A stretch of DNA of 55,728 nt from Bacteroidota bacterium (GTDB lineage: Bacteria; Bacteroidota; Bacteroidia; UKL13-3): positions 1-55,728 of the forward strand of contig JAIXSO010000009.1 in the NCBI GenBank assembly GCA_027484685.1, given 5' to 3'. The notes beneath the pieces were generated by a model. It made no database searches. It had not been told where the DNA came from and worked only from the letters and a program-made list of their open reading frames with translations. Position 1 is the first letter of the stretch; the number at the start of each line of letters is the position of its first letter. Shown here in pieces: positions 43,553 to 53,718 of the stretch. The translations under genes and the position numbers were made by a program.

Positions 43553-44317
43553 TTATTGAGCGCACATGCCTCCGTCAATAACCATGGTTGCTCCGGTAAT
43601 GTATTGGCTGTTATCACTTGCCAAAAACAAAACTAATTTTGCAATTTCAATAGATTCGGCATAACGTTTTAATGGAATGGCTGCTTCAAAAAGTTTCTTT
43701 ACCTCTTCGCCATGTCCTGCCGATGAACCTTCTTCAATTGAACGCATCATACGGTTATTAACTGGTGCTGGATGTACAGAATTTACCCTAATATTTAAAG
43801 GAGCTGCTTCTAAAGCTGTGGTGCGCATAATGCCTACTACTGCGTGTTTACTGGTAACATAAGCGCCTAAGTGAGCAAAACCAATTAAGCCCGCCACTGA
43901 CGAGGTCATGATGATGCTGCCTCCTTGATTCATTTTGGGTAATACATATTTGTTCCCTAACCAAGTGCCTTTTACATTTATTGAAATTACTCTGTCGAAT
44001 TCATCTTCGGGGTAATCAACAATGGGTTTAACCGCGCCTTCAATACCTGCATTGTTAAAAAACACATCAATTTTGCCAAATAACCTAACCGCTTCGTGCA
44101 CATATTTTTCTACTTGAACCGACTGCGATACATCGGCAACGCAATAGGCCACATGCTCGTGGTTCAACTCAGCTACTACTTTTTTCAGTTGGTCTTCGTT
44201 TAAATCTACCAATAAAACTTTGGCTCCTTCTTCTAAAAATAAATTGGCGGTAACTTTTCCAATACTGCCTGCGCCACCTGTTATAATGGCTACTTTGTCT
44301 TGTAACTGTTTCATCAT
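43553..44317 (-). CDS. Short-chain dehydrogenase/reductase (SDR), classical
   Basis: A 254-residue oxidoreductase. Rossmann motif GGAGSIG (about 14-20), the NNAGIEG structural motif at about 89-95 and the catalytic set SSVAGL with YVTSKHAVVG (YxxxK, about 155-159) are all intact. The C-terminus TGATMVIDGGMCAQ is standard for the classical SDR fold. The substrate is open. It contrasts with the SDR at 25264-25953, which lacks the YxxxK tyrosine. Confidence 0.9.
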   Translation of the reverse strand: MMKQLQDKVAIITGGAGSIGKVTANLFLEEGAKVLLVDLNEDQLKKVVAELNHEHVAYCVADVSQSVQVEKYVHEAVRLFGKIDVFFNNAGIEGAVKPIVDYPEDEFDRVISINVKGTWLGNKYVLPKMNQGGSIIMTSSVAGLIGFAHLGAYVTSKHAVVGIMRTTALEAAPLNIRVNSVHPAPVNNRMMRSIEEGSSAGHGEEVKKLFEAAIPLKRYAESIEIAKLVLFLASDNSQYITGATMVIDGGMCAQ

Positions 44318-44713
44318 TAAATTTTTTTACTTGTTTGTTTGATGCAAGGTTAGCTATTGCGCTATGCCAAGCACTTACATAAGTTAGGATAATGATTGCA
44401 GTTTTTACAGACTTTTGTAGTAGGTGGCTTTTGGCAACTAGCTTCTAGCGGCTGGCAGTTGGGCCATAGTTTATGGATGGGTAAATGTTTATTTTGGTGC
44501 TTTTGTGTTATGATGTATGAGTGTCCTGAATAATAAATCACAAGCCAATATTTACTTTACTTGTTTTTAAGTCTATTTCTTACATTGCATTCAAATAAAA
44601 CCAGATTTTTATGCTTAAATTTAACACAACACAAAGCATCTGAAATAGATAATATCAAATTTGGAAAAACGGGTGAATAATATAAATTTGTTAAGATTTA
44701 CATTAAAATTATT
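44318..44713. other. Intergenic region between SDR and T9SS protein genes
   Basis: 396 bases. It has a short pyrimidine/purine-balanced part with GGCTGGCAGTTGGGCC, reminiscent of dispersed repeats, and ends with a clear promoter (see 44660-44690). No ORF is seen. Confidence 0.5.
44660..44690 (+). promoter_or_regulatory. Promoter of the 485-residue T9SS protein gene
   Basis: TTTG (44660-44663), exactly 19 bases of spacing, and TAAATTTG (44683-44690), 23 bases before the ATG. It is the best match in the window to the Bacteroidota -33/-7 promoter. Confidence 0.75.
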
Positions 44714-46171
44714 ATGAAAAGATTTATTCAAATAGTTGTTCAAATTTTCTGTTTTAGCTTAACAGTTTCTTCTCAAAACATAGTACTTTTAAAGGACAAT
44801 TTGGTTCAAGATGAGATCACGGATTCTATGAATTACATTTATTCCCAAAAAATTATTCCATTTAAAGATAGTGGAGTAGTGGTTATAAGTTATGCCGATT
44901 CTGTTCTTAAATCTGGAAGCCAACATCGAGTAGTTGTTAGATCGTTTGATAAAAACTTAAAAAACATATGGACAGTAAAGCTTCCGTTTTCTACCACCAC
45001 TGCTAGTATTTCAGCCGATAAAGACGACAGTGATTATGTTTATGTAATATATTTTGATGGTTCATTAAGTTCAACCAAGTTAACCAAAATAGCACCTAAT
45101 GGAAATATTGTTTACGATAAGGTTATAAGCAGTCAAATTTCTACAAGCCCAATAATTGTCAATAAGGTAAAAGCGTATTTAGGTCGTGTTTTAATTTTGG
45201 GAAACGTTTTTATTACTCAGAAGAGTTTTTCTCCTGTTATAGCTTTGTTTGATAAAGATGGAAGTTTAGTTAAAAAAAGTACACTTGCAAAGGCTGTTAG
45301 TAGGTCGTATCAAGATTTATATAAATGCTCAATGTTAACTTTAACCAATGAAAATAATTTTGTATTTACCTATCAAAAAGATACCAATGATAATTATGGA
45401 ATTTGTTGTTATGACAGTGTTCTTACTTCTGTTTGGAGTAAAACATTTAATTTAATTTTGAATAGTAACTATAATTTGTTTTGTCAAGATAAAAACGTTG
45501 TGTTTTTTAATAAAATTGATATTAATAACAGCTTTGAAATTTTTAAGTACAATTCAAAAACAGGAGAAGCAATAAGCCCAATGTCTTACGCTATTAATAA
45601 CTTTACCGATGAGGGAACAAACCTAATATTGCCAACAAAAAATGGAAATTATTTAATGTTTGGCAACTATAGCACATCAGGTGGTTTTGATAATTATATT
45701 GATTATTTTGATACTAATATGGTAAAAACATCTTTTTTGTCTAATTCAGCTAATTCAAAATTTAGCTTTGGTGATGCTTGTATTGTTGGTAATAATATTT
45801 TTACAGTTTCTGTTCAATTTGTTGATGATTATTGCTATCCTCAAGTTTCATCAGGCTATAGGGGTATGTTAAAGCTTAGAAAGTTTCAAGCAGATTTTTT
45901 AAGGGAAAGTTTAAGTATTAATCTGCTTAGAAACACTAAAAATGCAATTAGTATTTATCCTAATCCAGCTAAAGATAAATTATTCATTACAATGAACGAT
46001 TTTAAAAAATACAGTTTTATTGTTAATGATTTATCTGGAAAACGTGTTTTGAATGGCGAATTATTGAATAGTGAAATCAATATCAGCCCATTAAACGCGG
46101 GATTGTATTTTGTTGAATTCTTAAATTCAGAAAATGACATTATTGAAAATTTAAAGTTTGTAAAAGATTAG
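44714..46171 (+). CDS. T9SS type A sorting domain protein, beta-propeller-like
   Basis: A 485-residue secreted protein. Signal peptide (1 to about 20, ending VSSQN), then repeated beta blocks with FDKNLKNIW and similar strands, suggesting a propeller of unknown ligand. The last 75 residues form a type A domain: IYPNPAKDKLFI, then VNDLSGKRV, LNAGLYFVEF and a basic end KFVKD, the C-terminal signal for T9SS export and surface attachment. It has the best promoter in the window. Function beyond export is unknown. Confidence 0.85.
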   Translation: MKRFIQIVVQIFCFSLTVSSQNIVLLKDNLVQDEITDSMNYIYSQKIIPFKDSGVVVISYADSVLKSGSQHRVVVRSFDKNLKNIWTVKLPFSTTTASISADKDDSDYVYVIYFDGSLSSTKLTKIAPNGNIVYDKVISSQISTSPIIVNKVKAYLGRVLILGNVFITQKSFSPVIALFDKDGSLVKKSTLAKAVSRSYQDLYKCSMLTLTNENNFVFTYQKDTNDNYGICCYDSVLTSVWSKTFNLILNSNYNLFCQDKNVVFFNKIDINNSFEIFKYNSKTGEAISPMSYAINNFTDEGTNLILPTKNGNYLMFGNYSTSGGFDNYIDYFDTNMVKTSFLSNSANSKFSFGDACIVGNNIFTVSVQFVDDYCYPQVSSGYRGMLKLRKFQADFLRESLSINLLRNTKNAISIYPNPAKDKLFITMNDFKKYSFIVNDLSGKRVLNGELLNSEINISPLNAGLYFVEFLNSENDIIENLKFVKD

Positions 46172-46251
46172 AATTAGCGAATCAAAACGAAAGTTAAAAC
46201 ATAGAGTATTATATTTTGGTAAAGTAAAATTGTTTAAAATCAAGCTTAAAG

Positions 46252-49200
46252 TTACAACTTTATCAGTTTTGTTTTGCTGCTTTTTCCTGTAACATAGATT
46301 ATATAAATTCCTTTAGGTAAATCTGCCAAATCAATTTCTGTTTCAGTAGAAGTTATATTCAAATGTTTAACCATTTGTCCATTGGTGTTTATTATTTCTA
46401 TTTCATTAATGGTATTGGCAGTTAAGCCATTAACCATTACTTTATCTATAAACGGATTTGGATAAAAGGTTACATTTTCGTTTTCTAGTGTGTTATTTAA
46501 TTCCACCTTTTCTACATTCGAAAAGCTAAAGTTACCATCAAAATCTACTTGTTTAATTCTGTAATATAAAGTAGTTATATTACTGTTTAAATTGCTTATA
46601 TTGTCATTATACGCATAACGATTAACCACATTACTATTGCCACTGCCTTTAATGGTATTGATAAATTCGAAGTCAATTCCATTGGTAGAACGCTCTATAA
46701 TAAAGGCTTTGTTATTTATTTCTTGAGAGGTAGCAAAATTTAATTGAACTTTTTCAGCAATGAGTTTTGCTGTAAAAGATTGCCATTTAACAGGTAAAGT
46801 TACAGCAGTGAATATTCCTGCATCGGCCCCAATATCATTTGGAGTTAAAAGGCTTCTTGTTTGTCCGTCAAAATCAACTAAAACACTTGGTATAAAAGTG
46901 CCATTCGATTCAATGGGTGTGGCACCACTCACGTGCAAATCTACCGTTGTTTGGGAACCGGTTGCATTTATAAAATTAGGGTTAACTCGTCCACTTTCCG
47001 CATCAATGGTAGATGCCGCTCTCCAGGGAATGATTGAATCAAAGGCTGAAGCTCCAATTTGTGCTAAACCTGTTCCTGCTCCAGCATAAAAATAACAATT
47101 TTTTATACCAGTAAGTAAGCTATTAGTAATGATGCCAATACAAAAATTTCTTTTACTGGTACTAGCAGAAAAGGTTCTATTATTTACCATAATATTATTG
47201 GCAATGTTCATGTTGGCCGAACTGTTTCTTTTCACACAATATGTATTTGAATTACTACTAGACAATGTTCCGCCAATATAAAATGAATTATGCCAAACAT
47301 CTACATTATCTGAACTGTTGTTTTCAAAACAGCTAATGTTAATTGGGGCTAATAAACTTGCCCCACTAGCTGTTATTCCAAGCCTAACCATGTTATTGGT
47401 AAGTTTTATATCGCCTTCAATTAAGGTAATACCAGTTAAGTTTGAAACATTGTTTTGACTAGTATGATTGAACGAATGAATAAAGTTTCTCGAAATATTA
47501 TTGGTAAGGTTCGAAATGGTATTAAAATATATTCCTGCTGTATTGCATATTCCGGTAGCACTTGCATTCACTAGGTTTCTTATGGTATTTGCAGTTAAAT
47601 TATATCCTAAAGCATTTGCAGTATTATTGTTTATTAAGTTAATGCCTTTAAGCGTGAATGAGTTAGCCGTGGTTGAAGGATTGTTTACAGTAAGATTTTG
47701 TATCAAGTTGTTTTGAATTGTAGCAGAATTTGCATCCAAAATATCTATACCAACTAATCTATCTATTGTACTTGAGGCAGTAAAATTGTTTTTTAAACCA
47801 CTGATGGTGTTATTGTTGATGATGTAGTTTTCCGAGGTTCTGCTAAAGCCAGGAAATGAGCAATTTGTTATGCCATAAATTGCCTGACTTGAACTTACAG
47901 CGCTGCTGTTTATTCTTATGCTGTTTTCATTACTTAAGCTTCCAATTAAATTACCATTTATAGTTCCTGCTGAACTCAATATAATTCCCAAAAATAAAAC
48001 CCCATCGTTATTGGAAGTTCCCGACATGCTGAATGCCCCAATTTTGTTATTGTTAATGGTAATATTCGAGGTGTCAAAAGCTTCGGCTAAAATACCAATT
48101 ACTTGTGCGTTGGTGTTTCCTTCGTTTATAATAGTAATGCTGTTGGTTCCGGTATCGTTCCCAATATTATTATTGTTAATATTAATGTTTGTGCTTTTTC
48201 CGAAGGTTGTAAATTTAATACCTGTAAACATAGGAGTACCGAAACTACCACTGCTGCTTCCTATAAAAAAATTTCTGATGGTGTTATTGGTAATGTTCAT
48301 AGATGATGAACTGCCTACAGTTACCTCAATTGGAATTACTGCATTCGCTTCAGAAACGGGTCCTACTTCCCACGGATTTCCTAAAGCAAATGGTTGACTT
48401 CCCCCAATTATATTATTACTTATGGTATGATTGCCCACTTCATTAGAGTAAATATTGATGGCATTCATGGTAAAGATATTACTAAACGTAATGGTTGAAA
48501 GAGAAGAAGTTTGAAAAAAGTTATTATTTGAAATGGTAAATGAATCTACCTGACCTCTAACTAAAACAGCACTGTTATAAAAAGGAAAATTGCCTAAAAA
48601 ATCGTAAAAAATATTATTGCTGATGGTGTTGTTTTTTGAAACAGCTGGGTTGCTAGAAAATACATTAGTTCCAAAAGTTACCAATGCGCTTGGAGAATTG
48701 ATACCAAAAATTTCGTTATTCAAAATTCCATTATTGTTACAACCAATTAATGTAACATTGTTTTGACTTGCAAACGATATTACACTTGATAGAGGAAAGG
48801 AGCTGCTACTATTATCGTTTAACGAAAGCTTGCAAAACCTAATGGTATCGTTACTACAATCACCATCAAACAAAATGGTATTTTTTCCACTTGTACAAGT
48901 AATATTTAAAGCCCTATTGGTGCCTGTTCCTCCCGGTCTTCCATCAAGTATTATAAAATTTGAATTGGTAATTACAAATGCAGAAAGATTGCTTGGAGCA
49001 CTAATTGTTAAATTAGTTACATTACTAGCTGGCCTTATAGTTAATATTCTGGTGCTTGATGTGCCAATATTACTTATATCTATTGGATAGGTTTCTAAAC
49101 TGCTATTGTAATTGGTGTTTAATTGAATAGTTATAGCACTTGCCATACCGCTCGATCGAATGGCGTTTAAGGCGGCAGTAATGGTGCTGTAGTTTCCTGG

Positions 49201-50205
49201 AACGTTTAACACTCCTCCTAATGTTCCTATTAGTGTTGAGGCAGATCCTGTTAAAGCTGTACTTAAACGCCCTTCATTTAATGCAAAAACCCTATAAAAA
49301 AAGGTGGTTCCACTTGGTAAATTTGTTAAACTGTAGTTGGTACTATTGGGTGCAATTAATTCAACGAAAGAAAAATTAACATTATCGGTTGATCTAAATA
49401 TAACATAACCCGATTCGTTACTTACACCATCCACCCAGTTTAAACGCATGCTGTTAATGGTTATGAGGTTTATAAATAAATTGGTTGGTGCACTTACTGC
49501 ATTATTTGCAAATCTATAAATTTGACCTGTGGCGGGTTTGGTGTTTAATGAGTTGGTTGATAAAGTACTGCTGCTTGTAGGGCTTGTGCCTGTGCCATTT
49601 AATGATTGAAACACAATATTAATATTATTGGTGCCTTTAATTCCAATACTTGCACTTGCGCCTGCAATTAAACCTGCTTCTTGTTTGTATTCAAATTGAA
49701 TATTACCCGAAGTTTCAAATAATTTAACTTGAAAAGAAATGACACTTGTATTAGTATTCCAATTCCATTCTACATTGCTCCATTCTGCTGTAAAAATTCT
49801 ATTTGGAGCTAAGCCACTAGTTTGATACCTAAAACTTCCACTGGCAAGGTCTAAATCGTCCCAAAGGGGTGCTATTAAATTTGTTGGGGCTGAAACTGAA
49901 CTTAAATTATTTGCTGCAAAAGCATTAGTAATTGTACCTGGCGTTAAAGCTAGCCATCCATTTGTGCTTGCCGAAAGAGTGTTATGGCGGGTGTTTAAAT
50001 AAAAAAAGTCAAAACCAATAGGAATGTTATTGTACAAACCTTCGTTACTTGATCCTGAACTTAATGCAGGTAAAGTAGAGTTGAGCGAAGTAAGTGGTGT
50101 ATATGTACCGCTTTGAGCTGTAAAAACATAATTACTGATGTTTTGAGCAGTAGTAATTGCGGAAAATGATAATGCTAAAAAAATAAAAGTAAAAAGTCTC
50201 ATCAT
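46252..50205 (-). CDS. Large right-handed beta-helix protein with fibronectin-III domain and T9SS type A sorting domain
   Basis: A 1317-residue secreted protein: signal peptide ending SAITTAQ (about 1-21), an N-terminal domain with IPIGFDFFYLNTRHNTLSAS, a fibronectin-III-like domain (about 240-320, YVIFRSTDNVNFSFVE), and a very long section of repeated Asn- and Ile-rich turns (NNTISNNIFYD, ITNNTIRNF, ININNNNIGN) typical of right-handed parallel beta-helices. The C-terminal 90 residues have FYPNPFIDKVMV, NTNGQMVKHL and LPKGIYIIYV, a type A sorting domain. Likely a surface polysaccharide-binding or adhesive protein, by analogy only. It is monocistronic. Confidence 0.88.
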   Translation of the reverse strand: MMRLFTFIFLALSFSAITTAQNISNYVFTAQSGTYTPLTSLNSTLPALSSGSSNEGLYNNIPIGFDFFYLNTRHNTLSASTNGWLALTPGTITNAFAANNLSSVSAPTNLIAPLWDDLDLASGSFRYQTSGLAPNRIFTAEWSNVEWNWNTNTSVISFQVKLFETSGNIQFEYKQEAGLIAGASASIGIKGTNNINIVFQSLNGTGTSPTSSSTLSTNSLNTKPATGQIYRFANNAVSAPTNLFINLITINSMRLNWVDGVSNESGYVIFRSTDNVNFSFVELIAPNSTNYSLTNLPSGTTFFYRVFALNEGRLSTALTGSASTLIGTLGGVLNVPGNYSTITAALNAIRSSGMASAITIQLNTNYNSSLETYPIDISNIGTSSTRILTIRPASNVTNLTISAPSNLSAFVITNSNFIILDGRPGGTGTNRALNITCTSGKNTILFDGDCSNDTIRFCKLSLNDNSSSSFPLSSVISFASQNNVTLIGCNNNGILNNEIFGINSPSALVTFGTNVFSSNPAVSKNNTISNNIFYDFLGNFPFYNSAVLVRGQVDSFTISNNNFFQTSSLSTITFSNIFTMNAINIYSNEVGNHTISNNIIGGSQPFALGNPWEVGPVSEANAVIPIEVTVGSSSSMNITNNTIRNFFIGSSSGSFGTPMFTGIKFTTFGKSTNININNNNIGNDTGTNSITIINEGNTNAQVIGILAEAFDTSNITINNNKIGAFSMSGTSNNDGVLFLGIILSSAGTINGNLIGSLSNENSIRINSSAVSSSQAIYGITNCSFPGFSRTSENYIINNNTISGLKNNFTASSTIDRLVGIDILDANSATIQNNLIQNLTVNNPSTTANSFTLKGINLINNNTANALGYNLTANTIRNLVNASATGICNTAGIYFNTISNLTNNISRNFIHSFNHTSQNNVSNLTGITLIEGDIKLTNNMVRLGITASGASLLAPINISCFENNSSDNVDVWHNSFYIGGTLSSSNSNTYCVKRNSSANMNIANNIMVNNRTFSASTSKRNFCIGIITNSLLTGIKNCYFYAGAGTGLAQIGASAFDSIIPWRAASTIDAESGRVNPNFINATGSQTTVDLHVSGATPIESNGTFIPSVLVDFDGQTRSLLTPNDIGADAGIFTAVTLPVKWQSFTAKLIAEKVQLNFATSQEINNKAFIIERSTNGIDFEFINTIKGSGNSNVVNRYAYNDNISNLNSNITTLYYRIKQVDFDGNFSFSNVEKVELNNTLENENVTFYPNPFIDKVMVNGLTANTINEIEIINTNGQMVKHLNITSTETEIDLADLPKGIYIIYVTGKSSKTKLIKL

Positions 50206-50730
50206 GGATTAAGTTTTGAGTTTTAAACCTAAATAATGAAATTAAGTTTTGAATAACTATTTAAATCGAATTTTATTACAAAACATTTACTTTTAAATCA
50301 TTACCATTAAATCGGCCCAATAAATAATTGGTTGTTTAATTTGTGGAGGACAAAGGAAAAAACTCGAACTTAGAACTCCTAATTGATGATATAAATAGAA
50401 TAGTATTTTTTTGCTAAATCGCGTACTATAATGGAAAATATTTTCCATTTTTTAAAAAACTAAACTTATAATGAATAAAAATCCCTAATACACCTTCAAG
50501 AATTATTATTTTCATCATCTAATTCGGGCATTTCAAAGCAATTAATTTATTTAATAAAAGAGCAAAAAATAAAAAAAATGGCACCACGTATTTACGCTTC
50601 TAACTTCGAAGGTTTGGCTGAGGAGATTATTCAAAGAAATACTTTAAAACCCTAGTAATTCGTTTGCTTGTAATTTAAATATTACAAAATCGAATGCTAT
50701 AAAAATGCTGAACAATTTTCCTGATTTGGT
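50206..50730. other. Intergenic region before the RHS array, with perfect palindrome
   Basis: 525 bases. A perfect 20-bp palindrome AATGGAAAATATTTTCCATT lies at 50430-50449. A short frame at 50578-50655 (25 residues, MAPRIYASNFEGL start) has higher GC than its surroundings and could be a gene remnant. Nothing like the missing N-terminal half of an RHS protein is seen here. Confidence 0.5.
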
Positions 50731-53025
50731 ATGGAGCGCTTTATTACAAAGCCAAAACACCAATTATTGATTAATTGGTATAAATTCAATCAACCTTATT
50801 CGTTTGTGTATTATGCTACCTTAATTGATGCGGCTGCTGTAACCACTACCCAACAAAGTAATCTTAACATTTATACCACCGCACCTAATAGCAACGGAAT
50901 TAACTTGTATTTTAACCAAATAAGGGCTTATTTTGGACAAAGTATAGCCGATCAAATACTGAACGAGTTTTTACCAAATAGCAATTTATACGTTGATAAA
51001 CTAATGCTGAACGAATGGCACATATATGGTAGCAGTAGGTTAGGAATTTACAAAGCCGAGGTATTAGTGGCTAGTAAAACCTTAACACAAAGCGATGCGC
51101 AAAGTGCCAATGGAAGTGAACCAACTTACAGTGCAGTAGAACAAAACCCTCCTGTGCTTGATTATGCTAATTATAGCCAAATACGTGGTGCTAAAAACTA
51201 TGAGTTAAGCAACCACCTTGGCAATGTACTAGTAGTAGTTACCGATAAAAAAACTTACAACTGCGGTAATACCGAATTGATAAATGCTAATTTTGATAAT
51301 GGTAGCTATAATAATATATTCCCTATTACCAGCAATACCAGCATGAGTCTTTTGGGCAATAAACTAAACGTAAGTGGAACAAACACCCAAGTAGGAACTT
51401 TATTTAATAACGAAGGCGAAGCAGGCCGAATATTTAAAGTAGATTTTGACCTAACCATAGGCAGCGGCATAAGCCAAGTTTGGTTTGAAACCAACGCAAG
51501 TTATAATAGCACAGGCGGAGGCTTAAGACAAAATATAACCAATAACAGCAGTAGTGGACATGTAAGCTTTACCTTTACTGCACCGCAAGGCGCTTATAGG
51601 TTTAAAATAGGTGGCACAGGTACAGGAACTTACAGTGTAGATAACCTAATAGTAAAAGAAGTAGGCCCAGGACGTTACCAAGCCGAAATAGTAACGGCTA
51701 ACGATTACAGTCCATTTGGTGCACCAATGCCAGGCCGCAGCTTTAAGGCCGATAATGTATTGGTAAAAACTACCTTGAGCAATAGTAATTTTACAACAGG
51801 AACTGATGGATGGGTAGCTACTACTAATGCGACTTTAAGCAATTTATTTGGCAACATAAGAGCTACCGTAACTGCTGTAAATGCAGGTATGAAAAAAACC
51901 TTTAGTACCGAACCTGGCAAAACTTATAGGGTTATGTTTAAAATAAACTTACGTGGTTGGCCATACATGTATATTAAAGATAAATATACCAATACCAATT
52001 TACTGAGCATAACCAACTATATAGTTCCAGGCGATGCAAGCTATACCTTTACAGCTACAGGTTTTGAAACCGATGTAATATTTAATGAAGCTTCAAACCC
52101 AGCAGGAAGCATACAATTAGCTAACTTTACTTTAGAAGAAGTAGAGGCTAATATTGGTTATCGATTCGCCTTTAATGGGCAGGAGAAGGATGATGAGGTT
52201 TCTGGTGCTGGTAATACAATGACTGCAACCTTTTGGGAGTATGATGCAAGGTTAGGTAGAAGGTGGAATTTAGATCCAAAACCGATAGCAGGTATTAGTA
52301 ATTATGTTTGTTTTGCAAATAATCCAATTGCTCTGACAGATCCTTTTGGTGATGTTGTTAAACCAACTGGAGACAAAAAAGACATTAAAAAATTTGTTAA
52401 GCAAATAAGTAAAGCAACAGGAAATAAATATGCTATAGATAAGGATGGTAACTTATATAACAAATTAGGTGTTGAGAATACTAAAACCACAAAGAATAAA
52501 TCCGCAGAATTAGGACAAATTGTAAAATCTGCAATAGAAGATAAGGAAACATTTAAATTGGATTTAGTTAATAATGACGCATCAGTTTTAATTGATAATT
52601 ATAATACAGGAAAAGTAGATGTAGGTGATTTTGCTAAAATGGATAGAATTTCTCAAGCTGGTCAATTTGCCCATTTTTTAACTGAAAGAATGGAGAATCC
52701 AGGGGATTACTCAATTGCAAATAGAAATGACCCTAATTTTCTAAACATTGCTCATCCAAAAGCTATGATTGCTGAATCGAAAGTTGTAACAGCAATGTTA
52801 AAAATACCATACGCTTTAGGGATTCAAACACAACAACCTAAAACTTGGAAAGATGTTCAAGGTGTCGAACATCATCTTGTAGAATTAAGAACTACTTATG
52901 GTTCTGCTATTTTTGGTGTTGATGTCCTTACAATATCAAAAAGAACCAATACATCAATGACTACATATAGGGAAGATTTTGAAGCATCAGGTACATTTTA
53001 CTCAAAGTATTCAAGGTTAAAATAA
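50731..53025 (+). CDS. RHS repeat-associated core protein, 5'-truncated, with C-terminal tip (putative toxin)
   Basis: A 764-residue product. No signal peptide and no long upstream RHS repeats; full proteins of this type usually exceed 1,500 residues, so it is probably an orphan C-terminal half. The early part has the NHLGNVLVVVTDKK motif. The middle includes two jelly-roll-like blocks, about 185-320 and 345-480, each ending in a LANFTLEEV/NLIVKEV type strand. The RHS core signature is at about 490-550: RFAFNGQEKDDEVSG, YDARLGRRWNLDPKP and NPIALTDPFGD. The tip after it (about 550-764) has GQFAHFLTERMENPGDY with AHPKAMIAES; the type is unknown. Composition changes at the core/tip border. Confidence 0.8.
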   Translation: MERFITKPKHQLLINWYKFNQPYSFVYYATLIDAAAVTTTQQSNLNIYTTAPNSNGINLYFNQIRAYFGQSIADQILNEFLPNSNLYVDKLMLNEWHIYGSSRLGIYKAEVLVASKTLTQSDAQSANGSEPTYSAVEQNPPVLDYANYSQIRGAKNYELSNHLGNVLVVVTDKKTYNCGNTELINANFDNGSYNNIFPITSNTSMSLLGNKLNVSGTNTQVGTLFNNEGEAGRIFKVDFDLTIGSGISQVWFETNASYNSTGGGLRQNITNNSSSGHVSFTFTAPQGAYRFKIGGTGTGTYSVDNLIVKEVGPGRYQAEIVTANDYSPFGAPMPGRSFKADNVLVKTTLSNSNFTTGTDGWVATTNATLSNLFGNIRATVTAVNAGMKKTFSTEPGKTYRVMFKINLRGWPYMYIKDKYTNTNLLSITNYIVPGDASYTFTATGFETDVIFNEASNPAGSIQLANFTLEEVEANIGYRFAFNGQEKDDEVSGAGNTMTATFWEYDARLGRRWNLDPKPIAGISNYVCFANNPIALTDPFGDVVKPTGDKKDIKKFVKQISKATGNKYAIDKDGNLYNKLGVENTKTTKNKSAELGQIVKSAIEDKETFKLDLVNNDASVLIDNYNTGKVDVGDFAKMDRISQAGQFAHFLTERMENPGDYSIANRNDPNFLNIAHPKAMIAESKVVTAMLKIPYALGIQTQQPKTWKDVQGVEHHLVELRTTYGSAIFGVDVLTISKRTNTSMTTYREDFEASGTFYSKYSRLK

Positions 53026-53029
53026 AAAC

Positions 53030-53440
53030 ATGAAGAAATTTATCAGAAGCCTTATCAAATTAGTTTTTGTTATCTCCATAATTGAGAGTTGCATAGTGAA
53101 AAAAAAAATATCGTACGGATATCCTCCTGATTTTGATTTTATTGAAATGTCAGATTCATTTGAAATGAAAATTATTGCTTACATGCCGAGTTTTCCTTGT
53201 GGTGGATATGTAAGTGCTTCAAATTGTATTGGACAATTAGTTGGAGGCGATACTATAAGAGTTTTAACTTTATGTAATACTGATACTACATTTAAAAGTG
53301 AACAAATCGTTAAAGTTATTCCAAGAAAAAAACCTACTTTCGGGGTAGGTGTAGGTTTTTTTATTTTTTATGATTCGTTAGGCAACAAAATAAAAGTTAA
53401 TCCAAAGGTAATTTATGGTAATTTAATTAAAAATAATTAA
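53030..53440 (+). CDS. Small lipoprotein, likely immunity partner of the preceding RHS protein
   Basis: A 136-residue protein starting four bases after the RHS gene stop. Signal peptide with lipobox IESCIV (Cys at about residue 21). The mature part is beta-rich: a cysteine pair (FPCGGYVSASNC), VGGDTIRVLTL, KKPTFGVGVGFFIFYDS. Placement and short length fit an immunity protein, and the lipoprotein form would suit a target in the periplasm or outer membrane. That role is inferred only from position. Confidence 0.6.
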   Translation: MKKFIRSLIKLVFVISIIESCIVKKKISYGYPPDFDFIEMSDSFEMKIIAYMPSFPCGGYVSASNCIGQLVGGDTIRVLTLCNTDTTFKSEQIVKVIPRKKPTFGVGVGFFIFYDSLGNKIKVNPKVIYGNLIKNN

Positions 53441-53531
53441 AATTTCTTATTAAATTTGGTATAAAGATAAGAAATAGAAGTGAATACCAATTATTTTAAA
53501 TAAAAATTCAAATCTCGTAATACCAACCAAA

Positions 53532-53718
53532 CCAAAAACTAAAGCGGTTTTTTATGTAAAATATGAAGCATAACTAAAATTAATAAAGGTAAAAAAAACT
53601 TTATTGTTTTGGTATATTTGAAGTACAAAATGTACTTAACCAATTTTCATTTTTACACCACAAAAAACTACCTTTACAGTAATCCTGTAAAGGGTTTGAG
53701 TGGTTATGGGGTTAGTTA
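53532..53718 (+). repeat. Module leader repeat, copy 1
   Basis: This stretch resembles 55547-55728. It carries AAACTAAAGCGGTTTTTTA, a hairpin AATAAAG/CTTTATT, the -7-like box TATATTTG (53613-53620) and the first codons of the module (ATG at 53630, then a start reading LTNFHFY and NPVKGL). Confidence 0.85.
53613..53620 (+). promoter_or_regulatory. -7-like box in the RHS module leader
   Basis: TATATTTG, ten bases before ATG 53630. The same box, at the same distance, lies in copy 2 (55631-55638). If used, the transcript would have an almost absent leader. Confidence 0.5.
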
